In this document: in pieces, positions 1 through 14,030 of the stretch
Layout: every line of letters starts with the position of its first letter
How positions within the stretch are numbered: the stretch's first letter is position 1
Origin: Burkholderiaceae bacterium
GTDB taxonomy: Bacteria > Pseudomonadota > Gammaproteobacteria > Burkholderiales > Burkholderiaceae_A
Reading direction: 5' to 3'
Length of the DNA: 64,000 bases
NCBI GenBank assembly: GCA_018402635.1
Contig: JAGYIP010000004.1
Coordinates: forward strand, 1-64,000
The notes under the pieces: model-generated
Seen by the model: only the letters and a program-made list of their open reading frames with translations
The model's database searches: none
Told to the model about the DNA's origin: nothing
Translations under genes and position numbers: made by a program

Positions 1-37
1 GATGGACAGAGGCTGGCGAATTATTCGAATTCGCTAG
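1..37 (+). CDS. C-terminal tail of a small unknown protein (cut by window edge)
   Basis: The first bases encode MDRGWRIIRIR followed by a TAG stop. The 3' end of the small minus-strand gene at 26038-26256 encodes the same eleven residues, and the DNA differs at one base. In both places the gene ends facing the 3' end of a fliS gene. The rest of this copy lies upstream of the window. Function is unknown. Confidence 0.6.
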   Translation, partial: MDRGWRIIRIR

Positions 38-147
38 CCTCGGACACCCGGAAGAAAGCGTCAACTATTTGGAAACAAAGGAAGAGACAAAGCCGGCAAC
101 AATTCGCCGAGCGGGCTGAACGCGTGGGGCAGACTTTGCCGGTAAGC

Positions 148-540
148 CTATCGGGACAAAAAGGCGGAGCGCAGTGTGTTGGTGAGGCTCAGCAACTCCG
201 TTGCAACTCTGGAGGGCTGGTCGGCCGGGAGGCGATTAAGGCGATTGAGCTGCTTAAGGATGTACTTATAGAGCGCCCCGAGATTGTCGGTGAGCTCTTT
301 GTTAAACGTTGGGTCTAAGGCCCTCTCGAGCCCCGCTACGATTCGGGTTGCGCGAGCTAAATGACCTTGCCGTGAAACAGCGTCCCCAGCGATTTCAGCG
401 TTACGAACCCCCGCCAGGCTCGCAGCCAAGCCATCAAGCAACATTTCAAGGAACTCAATTTTCGCCTCCCTGCCCTCAGCCGCTTGGTGAATGGCCTGAT
501 AGGCCAAGAGCGCGTTAGAGCGAAGAGCCGTAGAGGCCAA
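148..540 (-). CDS. fliS: Flagellar export chaperone FliS (copy A)
   Basis: FliS binds the C-terminal helix of unpolymerised flagellin in the cytoplasm and keeps it from polymerising before export. This 130-residue, mostly helical protein has the family's usual length. It aligns along its length with the second copy at 25602-26010: both share FLEMLLDGLAASLA-like, ARATRIVAGL-like and LYKYILKQ-like segments. It starts 27 bases after the end of flagellin A on the same strand, the normal flagellin-fliS order. Unlike copy B its frame is intact. The assignment rests on similarity to the FliS pattern and on context. Confidence 0.8.
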   Translation of the reverse strand: MASTALRSNALLAYQAIHQAAEGREAKIEFLEMLLDGLAASLAGVRNAEIAGDAVSRQGHLARATRIVAGLERALDPTFNKELTDNLGALYKYILKQLNRLNRLPADQPSRVATELLSLTNTLRSAFLSR

Positions 541-566
541 GAGAGTCTCCTGCGAGGGCTACGGCG

Positions 567-1400
567 TCAGCCGATGGCCCCTTTGAGAAGGAAGTCGGTG
601 ATGTTTCGGTTCATGGAGTTAGCCTGCGCCAGAACAGCAGTGGCAGAGTCTTGCCGTATTCTTGCTGCAGCCAGATTCGTTGCCTCAAGCGCCAGATCTG
701 CATTCATAATGTCGCCGAATTGAGAGGATTTACTCAAAATGTTCGCATCTGCCCTGTCCAGCGAGGACTCGAGGCTTCTTTCGTAACCGCCATACTTAGC
801 CAGTTGAGTTCCAAGGGTGTTAATTGCGGTCTCCACCAGAGCAATGGCGGCCGACGCAGTCAGTCTGTCGCACTAAGGGACGTGGTTGAGGGTATTGCGA
901 GAGCTGAGGCGCTGGCGGCCGAGAAGGTAAGTGACTTCACATCGGTTGCGTTTATTCCCACCTGAACAGCTGTGGCACCGGCACCTAGACCGATGGCTGC
1001 GACCCCGTTGAATTTCACCGCTTTAGTCACTTCGTCGATTCCCGCGATCAACTCGGTAAATTGACTGGCGTAGCTTGCTCTCACCGCCTCACTGGACTCT
1101 CCGCTTGCCGCCACCGCAAGCGTCCTCATCTCGGTAAGGTAGTCCAATATTGTTGAGATCCCTGAAGTGACTCCGCCAAGTTCACTCAAGGCGCTATTAA
1201 TATTTTTCTTCACTTGGCCGAATGAAGCAATTTCCGCCTTCAGAGTCGATGCCTTTGCCAAGCCAGCAGGGTCATCGCCAGCACGATTCACTCTGCAGAC
1301 CGGTTGCAAGGCGCTCAATGGCACGTGCGGAATCTGAGCCCGCAGATCTCATGCCTTGGAGAGCGACCAGTGTGGACCTTGAATCGACAACAGATGACAT
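567..1400 (-). pseudogene. Short flagellin A, two frameshifts
   Basis: This is a flagellin-like filament protein of about 277 residues. The start MSSVVDSRSTLVALQG follows an AAGGAAATT stretch. The N-terminal helix contains AIERLATG and then, after a one-base insertion near 1287, RVNRAGDDPAGLAKAS, the hallmark of the flagellin D0/D1 domain. A second frame change near 845-865 joins the middle part to the C-terminal helix, which has DADLALEATNLAAARI-like sequence and ends LLKGAIG. It resembles flagellin B (24735-25564) much more than the two large flagellins. It has almost no D2/D3 region. As written it cannot give a full protein; a sequencing error cannot be excluded. Confidence 0.8.
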
Positions 1401-1637
1401 AGTAATTTCCTTAAAAACTCGGGTGAGCAGATAAATGCGTGATTCGCAATTCCTTAAGGGATGAGTCTTACACAACAGGTCGCCGAACTTGAGCGTTCTT
1501 TACTCTTTTTACAGTCATTACAGATTTTCTGCGCTGCTCTCCAGGTTTTTGAGTTCAACGCCTCAAGGCGGTAAGGTAGTTTTAGCAACGCTTCGTTAGG
1601 CGACGCTTGCCTGCTTGAAGTCACACTCAACCATTTC

Positions 1638-1682
1638 CCTCAATCATCTGATCAAGAGTCGTTTTGGGTTGCCAGCCAAGCT
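1638..1682. repeat. 45-bp direct repeat, copy 1 (gmd 3' fragment)
   Basis: These 45 bases are identical to 3403-3447, which lie in the 3' part of gmd and encode LGWQPKTTLDQMIEE on the minus strand. A short further match (GTCCACCT) follows in both copies. Copy 1 is a detached piece of gmd. The ATPase gene lies between the two copies. Confidence 0.9.
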
Positions 1683-1746
1683 ATCTGTCCACCTTGGTAA
1701 CCGCCTAAAAACCACCCACCCGAAGTCAGGACGTACCCGAAAGTAT

Positions 1747-1764
1747 TCGGTGACGGTTTACTGT
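1747..1764. repeat. 18-bp inverted repeat, left copy
   Basis: TTCGGTGACGGTTTACTG is the reverse complement of 3277-3294 with one mismatch. The two copies bracket the DUF4143 ATPase gene and lie just inside the 45-bp gmd repeats, like the ends of a small mobile element. A related 13-base string, CGGTGACGGTTTA, recurs at the end of the toxin-antitoxin island near 52608. Confidence 0.7.
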
Positions 1765-1773
1765 TTCCCTTAA

Positions 1774-3112
1774 TTAAACCGCGTAATCAACGGAATCTAG
1801 CAAGCGCCCGCCCAGGTCTTCGGCGTAGTACAGCGGCGCAACCCAGTTGGTATCGTGTTGCTGAGTAGGGGCCCGCCCGCCAATCAGTTTGATGGTTCTA
1901 TGTGGCTGGCATTTTGTAATGTACGACTGTAGCGAGCGTGCCCTTGTGCGCGCGCCGCTCTTCACCTCAACCGGAACAATACGGCCCTGAGCATCGGCAA
2001 GCAGAAATTCAATTTCAGCGCGTGCGTCTGCCCAGGAGAAGCTCGGCTCGCGTCCCAATGCCGCAAGTTCTTGTTGCACAAAGTTCTCCGCCACAAATCC
2101 TTTGAACATGTAATTCTGCTTTTTGACCTCCAGATAACTGCTGGTAAGCATGTGGTTGAGCAGACCCACATCAAACAAAAACAGTTTTACGCGGTTTTCT
2201 TTTCTCTGGGCCAGCAATGGGCTCTTCGGATGCCCCTCGATTGGGTAGTTTTTAAGAACAAGCCTGCAACGGTGCAGCCAGCCAATTGCGGATTCAAAAT
2301 CGGCGTACCGTGACCTCCCTGCTGCAACATCCTTAAAGCGAAAGCGCTTTACAGATTCGTCCAGTACCGATGAGATCTGCGGCCGGGACTGCGGTAAAGA
2401 CTGCATCAATCAGCTGTGCATTAATCTTGCCCGCGTATTTTCCGAAGTCACGGCGATAACCTTCCACAAGGTTTGCATGCACCTGCGACACCGCCTTCGT
2501 GCAGTTCAGCAGGCTTTTGTCCCTAAGCGCCAACCAGGTGGCGACCGCCTCGGGCATTCCGCCGGTGAAGTAATAGTTTGTCAGCTGATCAAAGAGTTTA
2601 AGGTGGGCAGCCTCAGAGATTACCCGCTCGTTAAAGGCGCGGTAGAGCAGTGGATCGTCTTGTGCCCACAAGAACTCTCGAAAGCTTAGGGGGCGAACAC
2701 AGTGCTGCTCGACCTTGCCCACTGGAAAAGATCCCAAAAGGCCAATGTTCGAGCCACTGGCTGCAATATAGGCCTCGGGCAACTGCTCTGCAAAGAACTT
2801 CAGTGATGTCACGGCTCTTTGGCACTCTCCGATCTCATCGAGAATTAGCAGGTCAGTTGCGGGATCAAATGCCTGCCCGGTTAGAATTTCCAGAGCAGCA
2901 AGCAAGTCTTTGGGATTAAGTGACCCCTCGAAGGCGCTCGCCGCCTGGGGCGATTGCAAAAAATCGATGTGCATGACACGGTCGAAGGTGCCGCCGAGCA
3001 GTTCACGAAGCAGATAGGTTTTCCCCGTCTGTCGGGCGCCGTCGAGCAACAGCGGCTTTCGACTTGGACGGCGCTTCCAGTCGAGCAGTGTGTCAAGAAG
3101 CAGGCGATTCAT
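1774..3112 (-). pseudogene. AAA ATPase with DUF4143 domain, frameshifted
   Basis: Members of this family have an N-terminal P-loop ATPase domain and a C-terminal DUF4143 nuclease-like domain. Their cellular role is not established, but they are common in mobile regions. The N-terminal part begins MNRLLLDTLLDWKRRP and has a Walker A motif DGARQTGKTYLL near residue 25, a Walker B LLILDEIGECQ, and SGSNIGLL. The frame shifts near 2350-2400. The C-terminal part holds the conserved core with EIEFLLADAQGRIVPVEVKSG (E..D..VEVK type). Total length is about 445 residues, normal for the family. It sits between gmd and flagellin A inside nested repeats. A second, 5'-truncated relative lies at 44522-45622. 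Confidence 0.8.
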
Positions 3113-3174
3113 CTTAAGGAATGGTTAGCGGGCGCAGGGTACTACAGACAGAAAGTGGGTTTGACTGTACGTTA

Positions 3175-3218
3175 TTATGCGCATGTAAATGATAATATTT
3201 CCATTTTTATGCGCATAA
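3175..3218. promoter_or_regulatory. Paired ATGCGCAT palindromes upstream of the ATPase
   Basis: TTATGCGCAT at 3175-3184 and TTATGCGCATAA at 3207-3218 are palindromes whose centres are 32 bp apart, about three helical turns. They lie in an AT-rich stretch 60-105 bp upstream of the ATPase start. The layout suits an operator for a dimeric repressor. No regulator gene is adjacent, so this is inference. Confidence 0.4.
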
Positions 3219-3276
3219 AAGTGAGATTTCGGTTGGCTGAATGGCTGAATCCAGTAATCTTCCACGGTGTCTGATC

Positions 3277-3294
3277 CAGTAAACTGTCACCGAA
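3277..3294. repeat. 18-bp inverted repeat, right copy
   Basis: CAGTAAACTGTCACCGAA pairs with 1747-1764 at 17 of 18 positions. The pair encloses about 1.5 kb containing only the ATPase gene and its control region. Confidence 0.7.
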
Positions 3295-3364
3295 ATTGCA
3301 CACCGCAATGGCGTAATCGTAATCGGTGTAAAGAAGGTAGGATGCCTAGGCTTAAACTCGGCTC

Positions 3365-5518
<2,154 letters not shown>

Positions 5519-5522
<4 letters not shown>

Positions 5523-6486
5523 GATTCTTCGACTGCCTTCAAATAATCATTCACAAGGGCTTGAACCATCTCATCAAACAGCGCCTGCTCGGGTTCCAGC
5601 CCACAGCCATTTTCAACTTCGAGTAGTCGCCAACTCTTGGGCCGGTTCGGCGAAGGGGCAAGGACTTATCCTCCACAACACAATCCGCGAGTCGAAGTCC
5701 AAACTGGTCGCAGACACACTGAGCAAACTCTCGAACAGTGTGGCCTTCTCCAGTGGCAACCACAGAAATCCTCGGGGTAATCAAGTTTCAGGAGCGCCCT
5801 GAAATGCGTCTACATAGTCTGCCGCGTACCCCCAATCATTTACCGAATCAAGTTACCAACCGCAACCTTCGCATCTTCGCCACATGACATGGCGTATGCC
5901 GCGGAGATGATCTTCTTAGGATAGGTAACTTGGTGGTCGGTAGTTTGACTCGTGGCTGTAGAGAATTCCACAGGAGGCGAAAACACCGTATTCACGGCGG
6001 TAATGTCGGCAAGCCATCATGCCTTGCAGCTTCGTCAGCCCATAAAGCCGACTGGGCCCAAACGGTGTGTCCTTCTGATTGGATAGGGACCCACGGATCC
6101 ATCGAAAATCAGTGATGAACTTGCATAGAAGATGCGGGCGTCAGGACGAATGAGCTCGCATCCCCTCAGGAACTGATGGAGTCCAACAACGTGAGTCTCG
6201 TGAAAGGCCGAGTAGTCCGCAGGCGATGGCTTTGCATTGCACTCCCTGGGACGAGGCTGTGGTGAGCCGCGAGGTAATAGATTTGGTCTGGCTGATACTC
6301 GGAAAACAAGCGTTGGATGTGTTGCTCGTTGAGAATACTAAAGTCATCCTCCTTGCCATCCGGGTAATGAATGCGATGCCTAGCGATTCCAACGGGGTCG
6401 ACTCCCTTGGCCCGGAGACTTCTTCTAAGTAGTCTTCCATCCTGGCCACCTACCCCAACGATGATGGCGCGAGAAACCTCAGACAT
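5519..6486 (-). pseudogene. NAD-dependent epimerase/dehydratase (Gmd/Rmd-like), frameshifted
   Basis: The N-terminus MSEVSRAIIVGVGGQDGRLLRRSL is a Rossmann GxxGQDG motif of the GDP-mannose dehydratase / GDP-4-keto-6-deoxymannose reductase group. Further pieces in other frames include QPDQIYYLAAHHS, YGLTKLQG (degenerate YxxxK), ILYSHESP and VVATGEGHTVREFA. The C-terminus reads DYLKAVEES. Total length is about 322 residues. It would most likely act after Gmd as a 4-keto reductase or an epimerase; this is inference from operon position. Its ATG overlaps the stop of the methyltransferase gene as TAATG. Confidence 0.65.
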
Positions 6487-7750
6487 TAAACGATCTCAAT
6501 ATAAGGCAAAGGAAAAATGAGCTTCCCACCAGTGGCCAGATAGTTCGCCTCGCGTCGGATAATGGAATCGCGGAAGTGCCAGGAGTAGCACCAGCATGTA
6601 ATCGGGCTTCATTCGCTGCACTTCGTCCTCGGAGACGATGGGAATAAGCGTGCCCGGTGTGTAGCAACCAAACTTATCGGGATTCACCTCGGCAATACAG
6701 GAGATGTCAGACGACGTAAATCCGCAGTACTGCAGAATGACATTCCCCTTTGTAGAAGCACCGTAACCCACAACCGTCTTGCCATTGCCGACCAAGTTTC
6801 TAACGAGTTCAACAAGGTCATCTCTGTGGCTCTTGACCCGCTCGGCAAACTCCAGGTAGGGACGGGTCGTATTGAGTCCCATGCGTTCCTCCTGACGAAG
6901 CATCCAGTCAATTACCGGCGCATTGCTCTCCAGGTTGGCGCCCTTGTGGGCCGCAGTAACAGCGAAGCTACCGCCGTTAACTGCATTCATCTGAACGTCA
7001 ATCACTTCGAGTCCATGCGCATTTAGCAAATCCTGGACAACCCGCAGGGAGTAATACTCAATATGCTCATGGCAGACGGTATCATAGGAGTTCATTCGCA
7101 ACATCGTTGGCATGTAACTCTGTTCAAAGTGCCAAATGCCATCTGGCTCGAGTGACTGGGCGATGTCAGATACGAATGTATTGGGGTCCTCGAGGTCGTA
7201 GAACATTGAGATGGATGTGATGATTCGCGCCTTTTTCGAAGGGAAGACGTTGCGAACCCGGTCTGCGCTAAAGAAATCCGCCACCAATTCAATGCCAGGC
7301 TTGTAAAACTCCTTGAACTTCGCTCCTGTTGGGTCGACTCCAAGGCGAAAACTCCGTCTACAGCGTAGGCCCCAGCAAGGTGCCATCGTTACTGCCGACA
7401 TCCACAACCAAGTCACCCTTAGTTCAAGGGCCGGAGCTTAAGTAGATGCCTGCACCTTATTCTGGAGGTGTTCAACCATCGACTGGTTGAGCCCTGATCG
7501 ATAGCCGTAGTTCTCTCCATACATCTCGCCAAGATCATAGGAATGTGAGAGTTGAAGCAAGCCACTATCCCGGCACCACACAAGACCGAGTGGCCCCGAT
7601 GTCACCTCTTGATCGACCGTTTTTGGGAAGACCCCGGTAAGGTGCTGAGTGCCGAGGTCGACAACCGGAATAAGGGCGTCAGAGTCGCTTATCCTACAAC
7701 TCCTCTTTCGATTGTCTCGAACGAAGGACTTCAAATCTGCCCGCAAACAT
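6486..7750 (-). pseudogene. Sugar C-methyltransferase, frameshifted
   Basis: This is a member of the nucleotide-sugar C-methyltransferase family (NovU/TylC3 type), which adds a branch methyl group to a 4-ketosugar using S-adenosylmethionine. The N-terminal part has a degraded zinc-finger-like region (CRISDSDALIPVVDLG, then LGLVWCRDSGLLQLSHSYD) and GENYGYRSGLNQSM. The SAM domain follows (ITSISMFYDLEDPNTFVSDI, HFEQSYMPTMLRMNSYDTVC, HEHIEYYS). The C-terminal domain has VVGYGASTKGNVILQY. The last residues, WHFRDSIIRREANYL and PLPYIEIV, are in a shifted frame. Breaks lie near 7430 and 6560, and another close to the proposed start. Confidence 0.75.
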
Positions 7751-8036
7751 AGGATAGGTAGAAACAATTCAAGAGCACCAGACTTGAAAGCCACACCCTC
7801 ACACCCAATATCCCAGTCAAATTCGGGAGCCAAGACAAAGAGAGGTTTAATGGAGGGAGATAGGATAGCAAGTCGCCCCTGCAAGCGGAGTCTGATCGAG
7901 ACAAATTGAACCAGCCTTTAGACAGAAACATTGGCAACACTCCTCGGGCAACAGAAAACTACATCAAAACGGACATCGGAGAAATATCTGCCGTGCATTA
8001 ATGAAGAGTTATTCAACACGGATAATTTAAAAAAAT
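7751..8036. other. Intergenic stretch between carbamoyltransferase and methyltransferase genes
   Basis: I see no convincing gene here. The minus strand reads open for parts of it, but nothing is recognisable. It is AT-richer than its surroundings. Confidence 0.4.
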
Positions 8037-9870
8037 TCAGGCAGAAGTGGCGAACGTAGTACGAACCTCTTCATTTCCAGCGTCATAGAACAACGAATTT
8101 TCACAAATAACGCAGTCCACCCCTGACTGTCTTAGAGCCCTCAAGCCATCGGACAGCGTCCTCACTCATCGGCTCTTCATGCAAATTAAACGAGGTGTTA
8201 ACTAAGACTGGAACCCCGGTAAGCTCCATAAATTGCTTCAAAACACTCCAAGCCAAAAATTGGAGTTTCTTTGAAACAATCTGTGGTCGAGCACTACCGT
8301 CGAGGTGAACTACCCCAGGGATCCGCTCTGCCCACTCGAGCCTTACTTGACACAACATGGTCATGAATTCAGTAATTTGGTACGAGACTCGCATGCTTCG
8401 ACATATCGAAAACCTCGTGAAAATACTCCTCCATTACAACGGGAGCAAATGGCATATACTCAGACCGATTAAAGTCTCAGCGTTTAAACAGTCATTTACA
8501 CTCTTCGACCTTGGGTCAGCGAGGATCGATCGATTACACAAGGCTCGAGGGCCGAACTCCATTTCACCCTCAACGATTCCGCAAAATAATCCTTTGGAAA
8601 TTAAAGATGCTATCAAGCGCTGCCAACGTCTTAACACCACCCTCGATCTTTAGTTCTGTTATATTCGTTCTTTTAAGGTACAAACTATCGATTGCTGCCC
8701 TCTCAGCCCCCTCCCAAATACATTGAGCGATTGGGATTACTTGCAATTCGGAAGATCCTGAGACGACATCATATTCCAAATTGATCCAACCGAAAGCCCC
8801 CATCTCCCATGTGAGGGTAAATATAAATAGGCAAGGGAAAAACCTCTCTGAAATTACTTTGTTTAGTTTGACGTTAGCGAAAAGGCCTCCGGCCAAGCAA
8901 ATAGCCTTCGCTGAGGTCTCGTGAACTCCAAAAAGACAGGACTTCGAGAACACATTCCTCGATTAGTCTTTGAACACCTGCAGCAAGATCCGCATAGTGC
9001 TTTCCCTTCAGTTTTTGAGCATATAGTTCTAAGATGTCAGTTATGACGAAGATCGCGAACGCAAAGAGCCTGACCCGCCGATTTTATGTTTATCTCAGGA
9101 AGCATTACATTAATCACACCCTTTTCAATATGAATTAACTTCTTCAAGGCGCTGTAAATTTGATTCCCATCTCCTAGAGCTGCAAGACCAAGAATTTTCC
9201 CCTCGTGCCTATTCGTTTTTAGCCCATACAAGTTCGTAATCGCGCTGTAAATATGCCCTAAGGATGCTGTAAAGGGGTCCGATACAGAGGCGTGAGACCA
9301 TTCGTGTGCCGTGAGCCAAACTGCACCGTTGAAGACTCCGCCGTCCCCCTGACCATCCATTGTTGGGACCAAAGCCTCCTCAAAGCATGATGGCCAAAAG
9401 GCTGAGTGGGCATGAGAATCATGATGGATCGGATAAGAATATCTTACTGCGAATACCAAATTGAGAGAGAGTCTCTTTGATTATCTCCTCGGCACACTCA
9501 TTAAGTCGATTGTCATCTATTTTGTGTTGATCAAAAAGGCGTCCCTTGCGTGTATACCAGGCGTCGAATAGTCCGTGCTTTTGCCAAAAGGCCTATAACT
9601 GGAAATCGCCTGGTGAGACTATGTCAATGATATTCTTTAAACGTCCCTTTGTAATTTTCCCATAGGTTCCTACTGACACCCCTGTATATTAGTTCGGAGG
9701 TCGCTCATTCCAAAATCTTTTAAAATCCACCTAAGAGAATGGTAAGGAAATCCAATATGCCCCTTTATTTGTAGAAAATCGCTCCTCACTTACTGCCTTT
9801 ATAACCACTCCGGGTGTTATCGGCGAGTTGCCACTCCGGCGTCGTGATCTAACCCAATTCCAATAAACAT
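8037..9870 (-). pseudogene. NodU/CmcH-type carbamoyltransferase, many frameshifts
   Basis: These enzymes transfer a carbamoyl group from carbamoyl phosphate to a hydroxyl of a sugar. The start MFIGIGLDHDAG is followed in other frames by VIKAVSEERFSTNKG and FPYHSLRWILKDFGM, then HHDSHAHSAFWPSCFEEALV and TMDGQGDGG, typical of the N-terminal domain. The middle holds LYGLKTNRHEGKILGLAALG. The C-terminal part holds CLAGGLFANVKLN, EFGPRALCNRSILADPRS, DGSARPQIV and LVNTSFNLHEEPM. The last residues are FDAGNEE-like just before the TGA at 8037. Total span is about 611 codons, a normal length, but at least six frame changes or stops interrupt it. The IS5-type element starts 15 bp before its ATG. Confidence 0.75.
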
Positions 9871-9878
9871 AATTAGCC

Positions 9879-11078
9879 TTACTTCGTCGCCCTTGAAAAA
9901 TTCATTTTCAGGCGAGTCTCAGGTGGTAGGTTGATGGGGTTTGTCTGGAATCGGGCTGCGATTTGCTTCAGATTCTCAAACAAGGCGTGTAGTTCTTGGG
10001 CAAAAAAGAGGAACAAAAAAGGCTTGATGCCTTTTTGCAGGATCATCCGCATCAGCCACTTGATGTTGTAGCCCGCAGCGCACAGCACCGCATGAATGGC
10101 ATCTCCCGTTTGGCCCTTCAAGTAACAGCGATCAAGCCTGTGGTCTGACTTCAGGTGCCCAATAATCGGTTCAATGGCCTGGCGCCTGCTTGCAAGCTTG
10201 CGCTCTTCTTCGGTCATCTGCCGCTTCATGTCGGGCAGCAGGGTTCTTACGGGGCTGGTTGGCTCTTCCTAAGGGCTGCATCAGTGCCTCTTGGACTGCT
10301 TCACTCAAAGTGTTGGCCTTTCTTGCAATCTCCCGAGACAGGCGGCCCACGATGGTGCCCTGCCGTTTAATCACCTTGCGCATACGCCGGTACTGCTTGG
10401 CATGCCCATAGCGGCCTGCCTTATGCGTAAGGTATTTGCCTTCTCGCTCAAAGGTCTGCTTTAAAGCAATACCGTTTGCTTTGGCTACTTCCACAAGTTT
10501 GTCTCGGCTTGTCTCTAAGAGCTTGGAGTCTGTGGGGTGGGCAATGGCCTTGGGCATCACGGTGCTGTCAACCACCACCTTTTTAACTCCTCGGGCTTAA
10601 TCAGCCCGATCTCTACGGCCACCGTAATGGTCTTGGCAAGCAGCTCTTCCACACCCTCTTCGCCAATGAGCTTTCTGAACTTGGAGATAAGCGTGAAGTC
10701 ACACGGGGCCTTCGGTTCGTAGTACTCCCTGCCACTGAAAAACTGGTAGTAGACGTTCTCAGACCAGGCCACCACCAACTCTTCATCGCTTAGGTTGTAG
10801 GTGTGCTTCAGATACAGCAGCGAGACCATTAACCGCATGGGAAGCCTTGGGCGACCGGCGTTCGATACCCCACCACCAGAGACCTTCACCACGGGGCCAA
10901 ACAGATCGATGTCTTCTACCTTCCTACCAGCTTTAACCTTGCGGGCAATCACCCCCGCCAGGCTTGCCTCGATCTCTTGCCAGGGCATATGGGTGGAAAG
11001 AACTGCCAGGGGGTGGCGTAAATCGATCATTTGATCCAACCTGCCGCGGAAAAAATCTTCAGTCTGGCTTGCGGGCAA
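9879..11078 (-). pseudogene. IS5-family transposase, two frameshifts
   Basis: A DDE transposase catalyses cut-and-paste movement of the element. The N-terminal part begins MPASQTEDFFRGRLDQMIDL and contains SNAGRPRLPMRLMVSLLYLK, typical of the IS5 N-terminal domain. The middle part has VVDSTVMPKAIAHPTDSKLL, with the second catalytic Asp region, and the C-terminal part has RRQAIEPIIGHLKSDHRLDR with the catalytic Glu. Frame changes near 10570 and 10225 split it into three pieces of 173, 135 and 116 residues that overlap slightly. All three conserved blocks are present, so the damage is recent or is sequencing error. Confidence 0.85.
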
Positions 11079-11210
11079 TTTGAGGCTCCCAGTAAAAGAG
11101 AAAACTCCCAGAAAACAGCACCTAAAACACCAAAAACTGAAAGAAATTATACCCCAGAAACCCCTAAAACAACAATAAAATCAATACGATGGGATTAAAT
11201 CAAGGGCGAC
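9886..11210 (-). mobile_element. IS5-family-like insertion sequence
   Basis: GTCGCCCTTGA at 9886-9896 and TCAAGGGCGAC at 11200-11210 form an 11-bp perfect inverted repeat enclosing a single transposase gene, about 1.3 kb in all. The transposase stop lies 7 bp outside the left repeat, which is unusual but seen in compact elements. I could not identify a clear target duplication. The transposase frame is broken, so the element is probably inactive. Confidence 0.65.
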
Positions 11211-11224
11211 TTCTTAGAAACCCA

Positions 11225-11870
11225 GGTGGGCAGGCCTTTCCGCTCGTGGACCGATCGATTGAAGAAAATGGCCTGCGTGAGCTCGATGGGATTTTTGCTC
11301 GAAATTGTGCGGGCCGAGCGGTTGATATCCCCGGTGGGGCCGCAGGAGGTCATTCTGGCAGGCGACCAGCCTCATCTTTACCGGCGCGGTCGACAAGGTG
11401 CATGTGCTTGAGAAGTTTTCTGGCAGAGGTCTTTGGCGCCCGAGCTAACGGTCTGGTTGACTCAAACCTCATTGCGGTGGGGCTTGAGAAGACCAGGGGC
11501 TTGCGCCTTAGTGGCCTCGGGCATTCAGACGGTCTTTGGCGAAATGGGTCCCTTGGGTGCGCTCATCGGCGTGTATCTCTTAACGCTCGTGCTCACAGAG
11601 TTGGTTACCAATAATGCGGCTGCGGCCTTGGGCGTACCGACTGCGTTGGCCACTGCCAGTGCCCTTGGGCGTAAGCCCCACCCATTTATTATGGCGGCGG
11701 CCTATGCCGCAAGCGCCTGTTTCCTGCTGCCTTATAGCTGTCAGACCCACCTCATGGTGTACTCCGAAGGCCGCTACAAGGTGCTTGACTATCTGCGCTC
11801 GGGATGGCCCGTGAGCCTGGCCTATTCGGCTACTGTCATTGCGCTGGTGCCGACGGTGTTTCCGTTTTAG
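11225..11870 (+). pseudogene. SLC13-family transporter fragment
   Basis: SLC13/DASS proteins are sodium-coupled carriers for dicarboxylates or sulfate. The 3' part, in one frame from about 11500, reads SGIQTVFGEMGPLGALIGVY, then LTELVTNNAAAALGVPTALA and AAAYAASACFLLPYSCQTHL, the conserved C-terminal transport block, and ends VFPF. Upstream pieces in other frames resemble the cytoplasmic RCK_C-type insert (LISPVGPQEVILAGDQ, IFTGAVDKVHVLEKF). The N-terminal two thirds are missing: the gene begins right after the insertion sequence. It is a remnant of a gene of about 590 codons. Confidence 0.65.
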
Positions 11871-11963
11871 ATGCGAATGTCGCCTTCATAGCGAACTGGC
11901 GAGAAGCTTGACTGGTTTTGGCAATGACCCAGATGCTCTGGGACGCCGTTATAGTAAGAGTCA

Positions 11964-12920
11964 GTGAAGCACTACCATTCCCAAAACAGAGTTCTAGTTA
12001 CCGGCGGCGCGGGCTTTCTGGGGTCAGCACCTCTGCGAGCGCCTGCTGGCCCAGGGCAAAGACGTAATCTGCCTAGACAACTTCTTTACGGGCTCTAAAG
12101 CCAACATCGCGCACCTGCTCGCCAGCCCCGGCTTTGAGCTGATGCGCCACGATGTCACCTTCCCGTTGTATGTGGAAGTCGATGAAATCTATAACCTGGC
12201 CTGCCCAGCCAGCCCCGTTCATTACCAGTTTGACCCGGTTCAAACCACCAAGACCAGCGTGCATGGGGCCATCAACATGCTGGGCCTGGCCAAGCGCACG
12301 CGGGCAAAGATATTTCAGGCTTCTACCAGTGAGGTCTATGGCGACCCCGAGGTGCACCCTCAGCCCGAGAGCTATTGGGGCAAGGTCAACCCCATTGGGC
12401 CACGGTCTTGCTACGACGAAGGAAAGCGCTGCGCCGAAACCTTGTTTTTTGACTACCGGCGCCAGCATGGCATGAACATCAAGGTGGCCCGCATCTTTAA
12501 TACCTATGGCCCGCGCATGCACCCCAACGACGGCCGGGTGGTGTCGAACTTTATTGTGCAGGCGCTTAAGGGCGAGCCCATAACGCTGTTTGGCGATGGC
12601 ACCCAGACCCGTTCGTTTTGTTATGTAGACGACCTTATTGATGGTTTTCTAAAGCTCATGGACATGCCGGCAGACTTTACCGGCCCTGTGAACCTGGGCA
12701 ACCCTGGCGAGTTCACCATGATTGCGCTGGCCCAGAAGGTAAAGGCCATTACGGGCAGCAGCTCGCCCCTGGTGCACAAACCATTGCCGGTAGACGACCC
12801 CAAGCAGCGCCAGCCCGACATAACCCTTGCCCGCGAGGCGCTGGGCTGGCAGCCTATCGTGTCGCTAGACGAGGGACTTACCAAGACCATCGCGTACTTC
12901 GATAGGCTGTTGGCGGCCAA

Positions 12921-12924
<4 letters not shown>
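11964..12924 (+). pseudogene. uxs: UDP-glucuronate decarboxylase, one frameshift near the start
   Basis: Uxs converts UDP-glucuronate to UDP-xylose in the cytoplasm. A GTG start at 11964 gives [12 protein letters not shown], then a one-base insertion near 12026 breaks the frame. The rest is open: [66 protein letters not shown] with the catalytic Yxxx[21 protein letters not shown] and [11 protein letters not shown], all typical of Uxs. Length would be about 320 residues, normal for the bacterial enzyme. Its stop overlaps the galE start by four bases (ATGA). Without the single extra base it would be complete. Confidence 0.85.
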
Positions 12925-13968
<1,044 letters not shown>

Positions 13969-14030
13969 GCTTCAAAACCTTACACATAGTCCTGTGCTGA
14001 ACTACTTATGTTCAATATAGAAAGTTCGCT

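Noticed and set aside
1480-1560. Sigma-28 promoter for flagellin A
   Set aside because: TAAA-N15-GCGACCTG on the minus strand matches the GCCGATAA consensus poorly, so I do not list it.
9886-11210. IS element inserted within the carbamoyltransferase gene
   Set aside because: The carbamoyltransferase ATG is at 9870 and the element begins at 9886, so it lies upstream of the gene. It may affect the promoter but not the coding part.
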